From Diacronema lutheri (taxonomy: Eukaryota > Haptophyta > Pavlovophyceae > Pavlovales > Pavlovaceae): a stretch of 64,000 bases of DNA. Both the position numbers and the translations under genes were made by a program. The stretch is taken from positions 248,001-312,000 of the forward strand of contig JAGTXO010000014.1 of the NCBI GenBank assembly GCA_019448385.1, in the 5' to 3' direction. This document shows, one piece after another, positions 49,965 to 61,200 of the stretch. The stretch's first letter is position 1, and every line of letters begins with the position of its first letter. The notes under the pieces are model-generated. The model was not told where the DNA came from and made no database searches. It was given only the letters and a program-made list of their open reading frames with translations.

Positions 49965-52900
49965 TCATGAGCGTGTCGGACTCCGCCTCTCGGCTCGTGT
50001 GGGCACTGCGCCGTTCGGCAGTGCGAGCGTACTACCAGCCACTGGGCACCACTCATGCACCTGCCGTCGCCATTCCGCCTTGACATCCTCGAGGTCGGAC
50101 GCGAGCGCGTCCAGCTCCTCCTGCTGCTCGCCGATCAGCTCAAGCGCAGCAGCGTGCCGCGCGCTGAGCGCAGCCGCATCCACCGCCTGCGCCTCCGCAC
50201 GTCGCAGCTGGCCGCTCAGCTCATCGACGCGCGCAGCGAGCGTGGACACGTCGTCGAGGAGCGCCGCGCGGCTCACCTCCAGCTCGCGCAGCTGCGCGTG
50301 CAGCGCGCTCACCTCGCCCGCGCGCTGGCGAAGCTCTGCACTCGCCCATTCCGCCTCCGCCGCGGACCTGTGCAGCGGGGAAAAAACAATGATGGCGGGC
50401 GCGGCGCCATTGCGCGGCAAATCAGTGTGCGGGCGTAGCCCGAGTGTCTGACGGGCGCGAGACGTCAGACACTCAGGCGTAGCCCGAGTGTCCGACGGGC
50501 GCGACGCGCATCGCACGCGCGCACGTGGGCTGCATGCCAACCGCCGCCACGTTGCACAGCGCATCCAAAAGGACCGGCTCGGACGTGCGCGCGGCGGCCG
50601 CGTCGGACGGCCGGCGGCGCGGCGACTCGCGCGCGCCAGCCGTCGCGCCGCTGTGCCAGCCGCCAACCTCCGCCGCGCCCATGCCCATCGCGCCGCGCGC
50701 GGCCAGGCGCCGCTCGGCCGCGCCCGGCGCGTCGCGCACGCGCGCGAGCTGCGCGCGTGCGTCGCGCAGTGCGTCGCCTGCATCAGCGGCGGCGAGGCGC
50801 GAGGCCGTGCGCTCGTCCTCGAGCAGCAGGCGAGCGCGCGCCTCCGCGCCACGCGCCTCGTCCGCCACCGCCGCTGAGCGCTCGGCCGCCGCGCGCGCCG
50901 CCGCCGCCTGCTCGCGTGCGTGCCTTACGACATCCGCCGCGGCCGAGCGCTCCAAGGCGGCGGCCTCGTCGGCGGCGCGGCGCGCGGCGCGTTCAGCGTC
51001 GAGCGCGCGCTCGGCGGCGGCGCAGCGCTCGCGCGCCTCCTCCGCCGCCGCCTCCGCCGCGCGTCGCGCCTCTGCCGCCTCTGCCGCCGCGCCCTCTGCG
51101 CGCGTAACGCGCTGCGCGAGCAGGCGCTCATCGGCCGCCCACGCCTCCGCGCGCGACGCGTTTGCCGCGTGCGCGGCCTCGAGCTGCGCGAGCAATGGGC
51201 GCGTCGCGTCAGGCACGGCGGTGACGAGCGCGTCGGCTCGCCGCTCCGCCGCGTCGCATCGCGCGTGCGCGTCCCGCAGCTGCTGCGCGAGCAGGTCCTC
51301 GCGCCAGCCGGCGGCGTCTGAGTACGCGGCCGCCTCGCGCCGGCTGTCGGCGAGCGCGCGCAGCAACTCCGCCTCGCGCGAGGCGCACGCCGCCGCGGCG
51401 CGCTCGAGCTCGCGCAGGGCCGCGCACAGCGTCGCGCGTGCCACCGCCTCGTTCGTCGCCTGCATGCCCAGCTGCACGCGCGCGTCCTGCGCGCGTGCAC
51501 GGGGTGAGCGGAGGAGCGCGGCGACGTTTTGGCGGGAAAAGGGCGACGTTTTGGCGGATAAGGGGCGACGTGGAGGGGTGCGCCGCGCGTTGCGCGTTCA
51601 GCGCCGCGCGCGCACGTGCGCCGCGCGTGCTGCAGTGAGCACGGCCGCGCGGAGGGCGCAGGGCAGCGCCACGGCACGCACAGGCGCGCCCTCGCGTGCC
51701 GGGCGCGACATGCCGCAGCAGTCGCAGCAGGGGAGGCTCGGGCGCGCCACGCGCGCGCCGCACCCGCGTCTCGCCGAGCTGACGACGAAGGGCGACCACC
51801 TCGGCACGCGCGCGCTCCGCGTCGGCGAGCGCGTCGGCGATCGCCCGGTCCTTGTCGAGCAGCGACCTGCCGAGCGCCTCGTTGTGCGCGTGCATCTCAC
51901 TCGCGCCACGCCTCGCCGCCGCCTCCGCCGCGCCCAGCTCGCGCAGCTGAGCTTTGCCCTCGTCGAGCGCTGCGGCGCGCGCTGCGGCCGTCGCCGCGTT
52001 CGCTTCAGCCGCCGCCTCGGCCTCGCGCAGGCGCGCGCGCACGCCCTTAAGCGCGCGTTCGAGCTCTGCCTGCTTGCGCGAGAGGCCTTCGCCCTCGGCG
52101 AGGACGAGCGCAATCTGCGCGTCCTTCTCGACGAGCAGCTCGTGCGCGCCCGCAGAGCCGTCGGCGGTGCGACGCAGCGCGGCGTTCTCCGCCTCGAGCG
52201 ACGCGACGCGCGCGGCGAGAGTCGCGCGGTCGTCCGCGCCGCGCTCGGCGTCGGCCTTGTCCCGCTTGAGCCGCCGGACCTGCCGCTCGAGCTCTGCCTG
52301 CTTGCGCGAGAGCCCTTCGCCCTCGGCGAGAACGAGCGCAATCTGCGCGTCCTTCTGCGCGGCGCTCAGCTCAAGCGCCTCGCGCGCGTCGGCAGCGCGC
52401 GCGAGCTTCGCGCGCAGCTCGTCGGCCGTCGCGCCGAGCGCGCGTACCTGCCCTTCGAGCAGGCGCCGCTGAGACGCCGAGTCAGCGCTCGCGTCCGAGC
52501 CGGCCACGTCCCCGCCGTCGGCCGTCGACTCCACGCCCCCGCCGCCGCCGCCGCGCTGCGACGCGCCGAGCGCAAGCCGCGCGCTCGCCGCGTCGCGCGC
52601 CGCGCCCGCCTCGCGCACGCCCGCGCGCAGCCACGCGATTGGCGCCTGCGCGCCGCGCGCGAGCTGCGCGCGCATCGCCGCGGCGGGTTCGTCCGCCTCC
52701 GCGCCCTGCGCCATGGCCGCGGCTAGCTCGGGTCTCGCGCAGCACACGGACGGCGGGCTCGACGCGCGCGCCACGATCTGCTCGGCGGGCGTGCCCGGCC
52801 TGTGCTCACGCGCCGGCTGCTGCGGCTGCTGCGCCGCGCCGTCCTCCGCGCGGGTCCGCGCCTCAGCCGCGGCCGGCGCACGCGCGGCGCGCGCAGGCTC

Positions 52901-55894
52901 GGCGGGCAGGTGCGCGTCTGTTTCACCCGTTGGCTTTGCCCCGGCTCGAGACGCAGGTCGTGCCTCTGGCGCGTGCGCCGTCGCCGCCGCCGCCGGCAGG
53001 TCGGCCGTCGATTCGGCGTGTGCATCGGCGCGCGCGCAAGTGCCTGGCACATGCAGGCGCGGCTCCGCCATGGGCATGTCTGCCGTGGGCGGGCTCGCCG
53101 CCTCGCTCCCGTCCGCTGGCCTCCGCCCACCCTCCTCCGCCTCCTCCGCGCCGCCATCCTGTTTGGCTGGCCCGCTCTCGCCCGCATCCGCCTCCGCCTC
53201 CGCCTCCGCCTCCGCCTCCGCCTCGCCGTCGTCGTCAGGCTCCCAGCCCGCGCCCCAGCCGTCCGCATCCGCCGCGCCTGCCAAAGCACCAAGCTGTCGT
53301 AACGGCTCAGCAGTTGCTCTCCTCACAAGGACCGCCTCGTGCTCTTGCCCACTGTCGTCGCGCGAGGTGCCTGTGACAGAGTGCAGCTCACCGGCGCTCT
53401 TCGGCTCCACGCACGCGCGCGCGGAGCCGCTGCTTTCGTTACGCGCAGCTTCGCGCACCTCAAGCGCGTCGGCGTCTGCGTGCGATGCAACGAGGGCGAC
53501 CGGCTCCGCTCCGAGCGCACCTCCGTGCACGCCCCCGCTCTTAGCAGCCAAAGTGGCGGCATCAGTCGCGTGCGCAGCGCTCCTCTCGCGTGCGGCAATG
53601 TCGGCGTCAGACGCGCAAGCGCCGTTGGTTGCGGCCGTGGCGCCAGTGGCGACGGCGGCCATGACAACAGCGTCCACTTCTGCACCTGCGGCCCCAACGG
53701 CCGCTTGGGCCTCCGCTGCAGCCTGCGCCGTAGCGGTAGCGACAGCCTGGGCAACAGTTGCCGCTTCGGCGGAAGCAGCGGCGTTGGTAGCAGCAGCTAC
53801 ATCGGCACAAGCTGCGATTTCTGCGGCAGCCTCGGCCTCAGCGGCAGCTGTGGCGTTCGCCGCAGCCTCGGCCTCGGCGGCAGCCGTGGCGTTCGCGGCA
53901 GCCTCGGCCTCAGCGGCAGCCGTGGCGTTCGCCGTAGCCTCGGCCTCAGCGGCAGCCGTGGCGTTCGCCGCAGCCTCGGCCTCAGCGGCAGCCGTGGCGT
54001 TCGCCGCAGCCTCGGCCTCAGCGGCAGCCGTGGCGTTCGCCGCAGCCTCGGCCTCAGCGGCAGCCGTGGCGTTCGCCGCAGCCTCGGCCTCAGCGGCAGC
54101 CGTGGCGTTCGCCGCAGCCTCGGCCTCAGCGGCAGCCGTGGCGTTCGCCGCAGCCTCGGCCTCAGCGGCAGCCGTGGCGTTCGCCGCAGCCTCGGCCTCA
54201 GCGGCAGCCGTGGCGTTCGCCGCAGCCTCGGCCTCAGCGGCAGCCGTGGCGTTCGCGGCAGCCTCGGCCTCAGCGGCAGCCGTGGCGTTCGCCGCAGCCT
54301 CGGCCTCAGCGGCAGCCGTGGCGTTCGCCGCAGCCTCGGCCTCAGCGGCAGCCGTGGCGTTCGCCGCAGCCTCGGCCTCAGCGGCAGCCGTGGCGTTCGC
54401 GGCAGCCTCGGCCTCAGCGGCAGCCTCGGCCTCAGCGGCAGCCGTGGCGTTCGCCGCAGCCTCGGCCTCAGCGGCAGCCGTGGCGTTCGCCGCAGCCTCG
54501 GCCTCAGCGGCAGCCGTGGCGTTCGCGGCAGCCTCGGCCTCAGCGGCAGCCGTGGCGTTCGCCGCAGCCTCGGCCTCAGCGGCAGCCTCGGCCTCAGCGG
54601 CAGCCGTGGCGTTCGCCGCAGCCTCGGCCTCAGCGGCAGCCGTGGCGTTCGCCGTAGCCTCGGCCTCAGCGGCAGCCGTGGCGTTCGCCGCAGCCTCGGC
54701 CTCAGCGGCAGCCTCGGCCTCAGCGGCAGCCGTGGCGTTCGCCGCAGCCTCGGCCTCAGCGGCAGCCGTGGCGTTCGCCGCAGCCTCGGCCTCGGCGGCA
54801 GCCGTGGCGTTCGCCGCAGCCTCGGCCTCAGCGGCAGCCGTGGCGTTCGTCGCAGCCTCGGCCTCGGCGGCAGCCGTGGCGTTCGTCGCAGCCTCGGCCT
54901 CAGCGGCAGCCGTGGCGTTCGCCGCAGCCTCGGCCTCAGCGGCAGCCTCGGCCTCGGCGGCAGCCGTGGCGTTCGCGGCAGCCTCGGCCTCAGCGGCAGC
55001 CGTGGCGTTCGCCGCAGCCTCGGCCTCGGCGGCAGCCGTGGCATTAGCCGCAGCCTCGGCCTCGGCGGCAGCCGTGGCGTTCGCCGCAGCCTCGGCCTCG
55101 GCGGCAGCCGTGGCATTAGCCGCAGCCTCGGCCTCGGCGGCAGCCAAGTCCGCTGCCGCCTCCACGTAGCCGTGTGACGCTGCAGGCTCGAGGCGAGCGG
55201 GCGCGCCGGCACGGCCGGTTGGAGCAAGCGGATCGATGGGTTGGCGCTGCGCCAGGCGCACGGTGCTTTGCGCCGATCGCGTGGGCGGCAGGCTCGCCAC
55301 ATCGCCCCAGCCGCCATCGCCGCCGTCTTCGGCCCCGTCGGCTCCCCATTCGCCAGCCGCGGACGCGCCCCACCCGTCGTCTGCGCCTCCACCGCCGGCT
55401 GGAGACAAGGGCGGGGCCTCGGCGCTGCTCATGGCGAAACCTAAGACCACCGATCGGTCGCGCTCGGGCACGCTGCGCGCCGGCGCGAGTGCCGTCTGCT
55501 TTGGCGCGGCGCGCTTTGGCGAGGGCGAGGCGTCGTCCCAGTCGGCGCTCGCGGACCAGTCGTCGAGCTGTGGCGCGGCTGGGTGGCCCAGGCCCGCGTG
55601 CGCAGCAACTGGCGTCAAGGCGTCATTCTCGACGGCCACGCTGATCCTGCTCTCGAGCAAGCTCACCTGCGCGGCGGCGGCGCGCGGTGCGACGCGACGG
55701 CGCCAAACCGCGCGGCGCGAGGGTCGGAGCGCGTGCACCCGCTCATCCATGCGACGGGCGGGCGTGCGCGCGCAGGCAGCGGGCAGAGGCGCAGCGGAAG
55801 CGTCGCGGCGCGCCTGCTCCTGCGCGTTCTTGACAAGCGCCGTCGCCGTCTCCTTGAGTTGCGACAGCCTGCCCAACCCGAGGCCGCCCAACAT
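49965..55894 (-). CDS. TMF1-like golgin / long coiled-coil protein
   Basis: Exons 55894-55814, 55666-51764, 51486-50525 and 50367-49965 give about 1782 residues. The short N-terminal exon (LGRLSQLKETATALVKNAQE) is amphipathic, as in golgins. It is followed by an acidic Trp-containing region (DDGWGASAAGEWGAD) and then about 440 residues of 12-residue AEAEAAANATAA repeats. A coiled coil fills most of the C-terminal 700 residues. The last 90 residues (ALELIGEQQEELDALASDL, then EDVKAEWRRQV) resemble the C-terminal TMF/Rab6-binding domain of TMF1, which acts at the Golgi. Intron 1 would use a GC donor (GAGCAG|GCGCGC). It is 147 bases, open and in frame, so retention is possible. The golgin assignment rests on the C-terminus. 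Confidence 0.6.
50368..50524 (-). other. Last TMF-like intron with duplicated inverted motif
   Basis: A 157-base GT-AG intron (donor CCCAC|GTGCGC, acceptor TGCACAG). It contains two direct copies of gcgtagcccgagtgtc (50436 and 50477 areas) separated by a segment in which gtctgacgggcgc...gcgagacgtcagac forms a short palindrome. This is unusual for the otherwise (CG)n-type introns here. Confidence 0.5.
53815..55150 (-). repeat. 36-base coding minisatellite (AEAEAAANATAA), about 35 copies
   Basis: A 36-base unit, plus some 18-base partial units, repeats across 1.3 kb of the TMF-like gene. Third positions vary slightly (GCC/GCG/GTC, Ala or Thr variants), which shows some ageing. The array is stop-free in several frames on both strands. 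In the coding frame it predicts a long Ala-rich, probably helical, acidic rod. Confidence 0.92.
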
Positions 55895-56014
55895 GGCGGC
55901 CGGAAGGGTACTTTTAGTCTGACTCGCGCCCAAGGGTGTCGTTCTGCCCAAAAGCGAGCGCGCCGCCTTCTTGGGCAACTCCCTCGTGGCCGATGCCGCG
56001 AGAATAAGCGGCCC
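55895..56014. promoter_or_regulatory. Divergent intergenic region between TMF-like and paralogue A
   Basis: 120 bases separate the two start codons. It contains acttttagtctgact (55911-55925), an AT-richer island comparable to the one at 1530, and no other recognisable element. It should drive both genes. Confidence 0.3.
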
Positions 56015-56575
56015 ATGTCGAAGTCGACCACGGTGGTCTTGGTCGAAAGCGTATGCGCGCGCGAGGTCGCCGCCGGAGCGGCCGCCGTCGTCGCAATCTG
56101 CGGACTCGAGGCGTTGAACTTGGAGGCGGGCACGGCATCTATGGTCACGGTATGCGCTCGCGGTGCGAATGCATCTGGCGTGCACGCTCACGCCCGGTCC
56201 CCTTGACGCGTCATCGCTGTTTCACTCTGCACATCCGCCCATGCGCCGCACGTTGCTCTCCGGCAGATTATCGGCATGCACACGCTCAACCTGACCGTGG
56301 GTAACGCCAACGTGATCGACATCGAGGGCGTGGACGTCGTCAACGTTGACGCGGGCGTCTTGCCGTTCGGCGACGCGCTGGGAGTGGATGCATTCAACCT
56401 GTACGTAGCAAATCCCTCCCTCGCGTCAATCACCGCGATCGCCGACTTCAACGCGTACATCGCGTCGCCGGCCGCCGCTTCGATCAACGGGCAGGCCGGG
56501 TGGAATTATTCGATGGCGAGCCCCGTGTTCGTCTTCGTGGAAAGCAGAGATTCTGAGGGCCCCGTCGTTCCGTGA
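56015..56575 (+). CDS. Tandem paralogue A, 147-residue protein of unknown family
   Basis: Exons 56015-56149 and 56267-56575 (GT-AG intron, phase 0 after codon 45) give 147 residues. The N-terminal exon has a hydrophobic helix-like stretch (VAAGAAAVVAICGLEALNLEA). The second exon is built from short Asn/Asp-bearing strands (IDIEGVDVVNVDAGVLPFGD, then DAFNLYVANPSLASITAIAD) in which an xNVxx pattern recurs about every 10-12 residues. This is reminiscent of small beta-solenoid repeats. No catalytic motif, no cysteine pattern and no signal peptide that I trust. The following gene is a clear duplicate. I do not recognise the family. Confidence 0.65.
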
Positions 56576-56940
56576 GGATCCGCGCCCGCGAGCAGAATGC
56601 GCGGCCACGTGGCTCCCTCCTGCATTCCTGCCCTCGCCCACAGCCTTTGTCTTCATCAGCAGCCCCTCATCAGTCCGGTTGTCCGTGCACGCACGCATCG
56701 CGTATAGTTTTACCCCGAGTGGCATGTGCTCAGGCGCGCGCGCTCCATCGCGCGGCGCCGCCATCCGGTCTGGTGCGGTGGCGCCGCTTACCTTCGAGTT
56801 TCAAAATCCGGTCGTTGCTTGGTTCATGAGTGCAGCGTCACTCTCTCAGTCGACGCGCAACCGGAGGTGGCTCCCCGGCTCATCCCGTCCGCGTCCGCCC
56901 GAGAGGGGCGGATGAATCGGCGGCCACCAGCCCCAGGTGC
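56576..56940. other. Spacer between the tandem paralogues
   Basis: 365 bases without a gene. It contains the 3' end of paralogue A and the promoter region of paralogue B. Apart from the AT-rich cgtatagttttac (56700 area) I see nothing definable. Confidence 0.4.
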
Positions 56941-57497
56941 ATGTCGGGCGAGACTGCAAGGATCTACATTGATGGCGTTTGCGTCCGCGAGGCGGTGGCC
57001 GGCGCGGCAACCGCTCTCGCGATCTGCGGCGTAGAGGCGTTGAACGCGCAGGCAGGCGTGGGGTCCGTCTTCACTGTGCGCGCGCCCTCCGCCGGACGCA
57101 CGGATTGCTATCGCTGATTTGCTCACCGGTTGGCCGCGCCCAACTCGCCACTCGCGAGCGCTGCCCGCGCACCGCGGTCCTCCGTCAGATCGTCGGCCTC
57201 CATGCGCTCAATCTGTCCGTGGGCGAGTTCAACGCGATCGACATCGAGGGCGCCGCCGCGTTCAACATGGACGTCGGCGTTGTTCCGCTCGGCGACGTGC
57301 TCGGCATCGATGTATTCAATGTCTACGTTGCCGAGCTAGCCCTTGCGTCGATTACGGCCATCGCCGATTTCAACGCCTACTTCGCCTCGCCTTCCGTCGC
57401 TGCGATCAACGGGCAGGCGGACTGGAACTCTGCAGTGGCAAGCCCCGTCCATGCCGCTCTTGAGAGCAGAGATGTTGCCGGGCCAACCGTGCCCTAG
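56941..57497 (+). CDS. Tandem paralogue B, 147-residue protein of unknown family
   Basis: Exons 56941-57075 and 57189-57497 match paralogue A exactly in exon lengths (135 and 309 bases), intron phase and total length. About 60% of residues look identical by eye (for example AICGVEALNAQAGVGS; SITAIADFNAYFASP; AINGQADWNSAVASPV). Conservation is strongest in the second exon. The preserved frame and length in both copies argue for function rather than a decaying duplicate. Its stop is 35 bases from the stop of the convergent Aquarius gene. Function unknown. Confidence 0.65.
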
Positions 57498-57532
57498 GCG
57501 TACGCGCACAGTCTTGGCACCCTCGACTGACT

Positions 57533-58201
57533 TCAGTCTGTGTAGTCCAGGTCGCGCTCGGGCGCGGCGCCGTCGTCGCCCAAGAGCTCGCCATCGACCG
57601 CGGGCGCGGCCGCCTCAGCGTCAGCAGCTGGCGCCGCGTCGGCCTGTGCACGGTGCTCGACACGCGCGCGCTTTGCGCTGCTCGCGCGCGCTTCGTACCC
57701 GTCCACCGTGTCGTCCGCCGCCGTGTCGGGCGCCGTCGAGTACGCGAGCTCGGCAGCGCGGCGCGCGTCAAACGCCATCTCGGCGACGAGCGCCATCATG
57801 TGCTCCACGTCGACCACCTCGAGCGGTGCGGGGGCTGTCTCGCTCGCCTGCGCGAGCGACGCGAGCGCGCATGCACGCGTGAGCACCTCGCGCACGCGCG
57901 CGCGCCGAGACATGGCGCGGGCGGCGGTCCGCGGGCGGCGGGAAGGCGGACGCGACATGGCGCGCAGCGCCGCAGCGCGCCGCACGAGACGTGTCGTCGG
58001 GTGGCGCTCGTGCAGGAGCAGCTGCAGCTTGTCGGGCAGCGCGCAGAGCTGCGAGAGCGCGGGCTTCAGCTCGGCGCACGGCTCGTAGAGCGAGCGGTCC
58101 GCAAAGACGACCAGGCCGAGTCGCGCGCGCGAGAGGGAGACGACGAGCCGACGCACGTCGCGGATGTGCCCGACGTGCCGCGTCCTACGCGTCGGCGGCG
58201 G

Positions 58202-58280
<79 letters not shown>

Positions 58281-61200
58281 CGAGGGTGAGCCGATGCGGT
58301 AGGAGTCGACGCGGGCGCGGGTGGGCCGGCGCGGTGGCGGGCGCGCGCGCATGAGCTGGCGCGAGAGCCACGTGCCCAGCGCCTTCTCTCGCGCGCTCGC
58401 TCCCGCCGCGTTCCCGGCCGTCTGCAGGTAGCCGCGAGAAGGGCGCGTCCAAAGGCTGCGAGCGCGCGCACGCCAGCGCACGCACCGGACAAGCGAGAGG
58501 AGGATGAAGTCGTTCTGCTGCCCCTGGAACTTGTCGGTGGTCGCGATCTTCGCGGGCGCGCCGAATTCGGCGTACGGCGTGCACCGGCGCGCGACGACGT
58601 CGGCGATGAGCGCGCGCTGTCCGTTATACGGCGTGATGATAGAGATGGACGACGGCGGGTATCCGAGGAGGCGCATGAGCATGTACGTGGCGACGACGTA
58701 CTCGGCCTCGCCGAGGTTCTGGATGAAGTGCGGCACGGGCGCCGACTCGCCCTGCCCGCGATACGGGCCCACGTGCACGAGCTGGCGCACGTGCGCAAAG
58801 CCGGCGTTTGCGCGCAGGAAACGCGGGTCGGTGCGCACGGCGGGCAGGTCGCCGAGCGACGTGTATCGCCAGCGGTACAGGTCGGCGAGCTGCGCGCGCG
58901 CGCGGCCCTGCAGGTCGAGCGTCGTCGTGGGCACGCCGAGCCGGACGAGGCGCGAGAAGAGCGACTGGTCGAGGCGCGAGTACTTTTGAAAAGCGGCGTT
59001 CTTGACGACGGGCGGGAGCTGATGATGGTCGCCGATGAGCACGACACGCTGCAGCCGCGAGCGGCCGGTTGCCGGGTCGGGCCGCTGCAGCACGAGCGGC
59101 ACGAAGGTCTCGACCTCGAGCACCTGCGCCGCCTCCTCCATCAGCAGGTTGTCGTACTGGAAGTCGAGCGACAGGAGCTCGGCGCGCTTGAGCGACGCGT
59201 GCGTGCATGTCATCGCGATCACGCGCGCGTGCTTCGTGAGGAGGTAGTTGCCGCGGTCGTGCGAGTTGCGCAGCAGCTCGAAGGCGCGGCACTCGTCGAG
59301 CTCGGCGAACAGCCGGCGCAGGTGCTCGTAGCACACGCGCGCCGCGGCGAGGTCCGTATCCGCGTCCTGCCGTCCGAAGAGCGGTTCCGACAGGTCCGGA
59401 AAGAGCGCGGAGAACGGGAAAAGGTCGGCGACGCGCGACGGCGGCGCGTCCGGCCCGGCGCGGCCGAGCGCGTCGATGAACGCCTCCCACTTGGCGAGGA
59501 TGTGCTCGTGGAAGAAGAAGCGTGCCCCTTCGCACGTGTACCCGGCGCCGTCGGCGCCAACGATGCCGAGACTCGCGGCCATGTCCTCGACCTGCACGAG
59601 CAGCTGCAACCGGCGACCGAGCATGTAGTTGACGCGCCCGGCCTTCGAGAAGTCCTTGTCGGACGCGAGGTCGCCCTCGCCGTGCCCCAGTCGCAGCAGG
59701 TAACGCTCGTCGAGCTCGCGCCCGGCCACCTTGTCGAAAATGTCGTTGAGCGCCTGGTTGGAGTGCGCAACGACGAGCGTCCGCTCCCGCGGGCGCGCGT
59801 GGCACAGGTTGGCGATCATCTGGACGGCGGTGTCCGTCTTGCCCGTGCCGGGCGGGCCGACGACCACCGCGAGCCCGCGGTGCGCGCTCGCGACGATCGC
59901 GTCCACCTGTGTCGGCGTGAAGCGCACGGCGTTCATGCGCGGCGCGTCCTGCGGGTACGGCGAGATGACCCGAAGCGAGTAGGGCCGGAGCACGGCGACG
60001 CGCGGCTCGGCGGGCGGCGGCGCGTCGGGCGGCTCGGGCGGCGGCATCAGCAGCTTGAACGGTGGGCGCGCGAGCTCGTCCGCGCCGCCGTCCGCGCCGC
60101 CGTCCGCGCCGCCGTCCGCGCCGCCGTTCGAGCCCACCGCCGGCCGGAGTGAGCCGCCTGCCGTTTCAACGAGGACGCGCAGCCGCGGGAACGAAGCGAC
60201 GGCATGCGCTTCGTCAAGGAGCGTGTCGAAGAGGTCGAGCTCGCACGCGCCCGGCCCGACGGCCGCCTCCGCCTCGCCGCCGCGCGCGGGACGCGGCGCG
60301 GCGCGCGCGCCCGCCGCGTCCGATGCGTCCGCGCCGTGCGCGTGCAGCGCCCAATAGCACGCCGCGGCCGGGTCGCCGTAGCCGAGGAGCACGTCGTGCA
60401 GCCATGGCGGCACGGCGACGGGCGAGGCGACGAGGTCGCGGATCGACGCGAGGACGGCCTTGAAGTTGTTCTCCTGCGGCTTGCGCCTCACGAGCAGCTC
60501 AAAGCTGCTGTACGCGCGGGCCGTGCCGCCAGCGGCGAGCGAATCGATGTGCCACTGCGCGCAGTCGAGAAGCACCTCGAGCTTCCGGACGCTCCCGCGC
60601 AGCTCCTTGTCCGTCTCCGACTCGCCCGTCCGCCAGTTGCCCTGCTCGTCTGAGACCTGCACCACTTCGCACCCGCGCACAACCCTTAGGCCATGCGTCT
60701 CGCGGAACGTTGCGCCCGGCACGGCCGGCGGCGGCGCGCCGCCGTACGCGCCGCCGTCAGGCGGGTCGAGCGCGACGAGGAAGAGCACGTCGTGCCGGCG
60801 CAGTTGCTCCCACTCGGCAGCGACGTCGGGCTTGCATGCGCGCAGGTTGACGCTCACCTCCGCGCGCACCTCAGACGGCTGGCTCTCGCCGAGGAGCGCG
60901 CGGCCGACGCGCAGCACGCGGAAGCTGCCCACGGGCAGCGCCATGCGCGCCCATCCGCGGAAGCCGACCTCGTGACCGCCTCCACCCTCGCGCTCGGGCT
61001 CGCGATAGGCTCGCATACGCGCTATGGCGTCCTGCACGTCCTCGCGCACCTCGTGCGCCGCCTCGAGGCGGAAGAGGGTGAAATTGCGCAGCAAGTAATC
61101 GTGCAGCGAGAGGAACTGCAAGTTGAGCTTCGGCAGCGCGAGCACGCCGTCGCCGTGCGCGTCCGCGCGCGGCACCTGGTGGTAATCCCACAGCACTCGC

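Noticed and set aside
52713-55169. Plus-strand ORFs of 818 and 612 codons across the minisatellite
   Set aside because: Both arise because the 36-base unit is stop-free in many frames. The minus frame continues into recognisable coiled-coil sequence, while the plus frames do not.
58201-58290. (GE)n or (SP)n peptide repeat in the Aquarius reading frame
   Set aside because: It lies in an intron. Splicing 58486 to 58184 restores the conserved [15 protein letters not shown] block.
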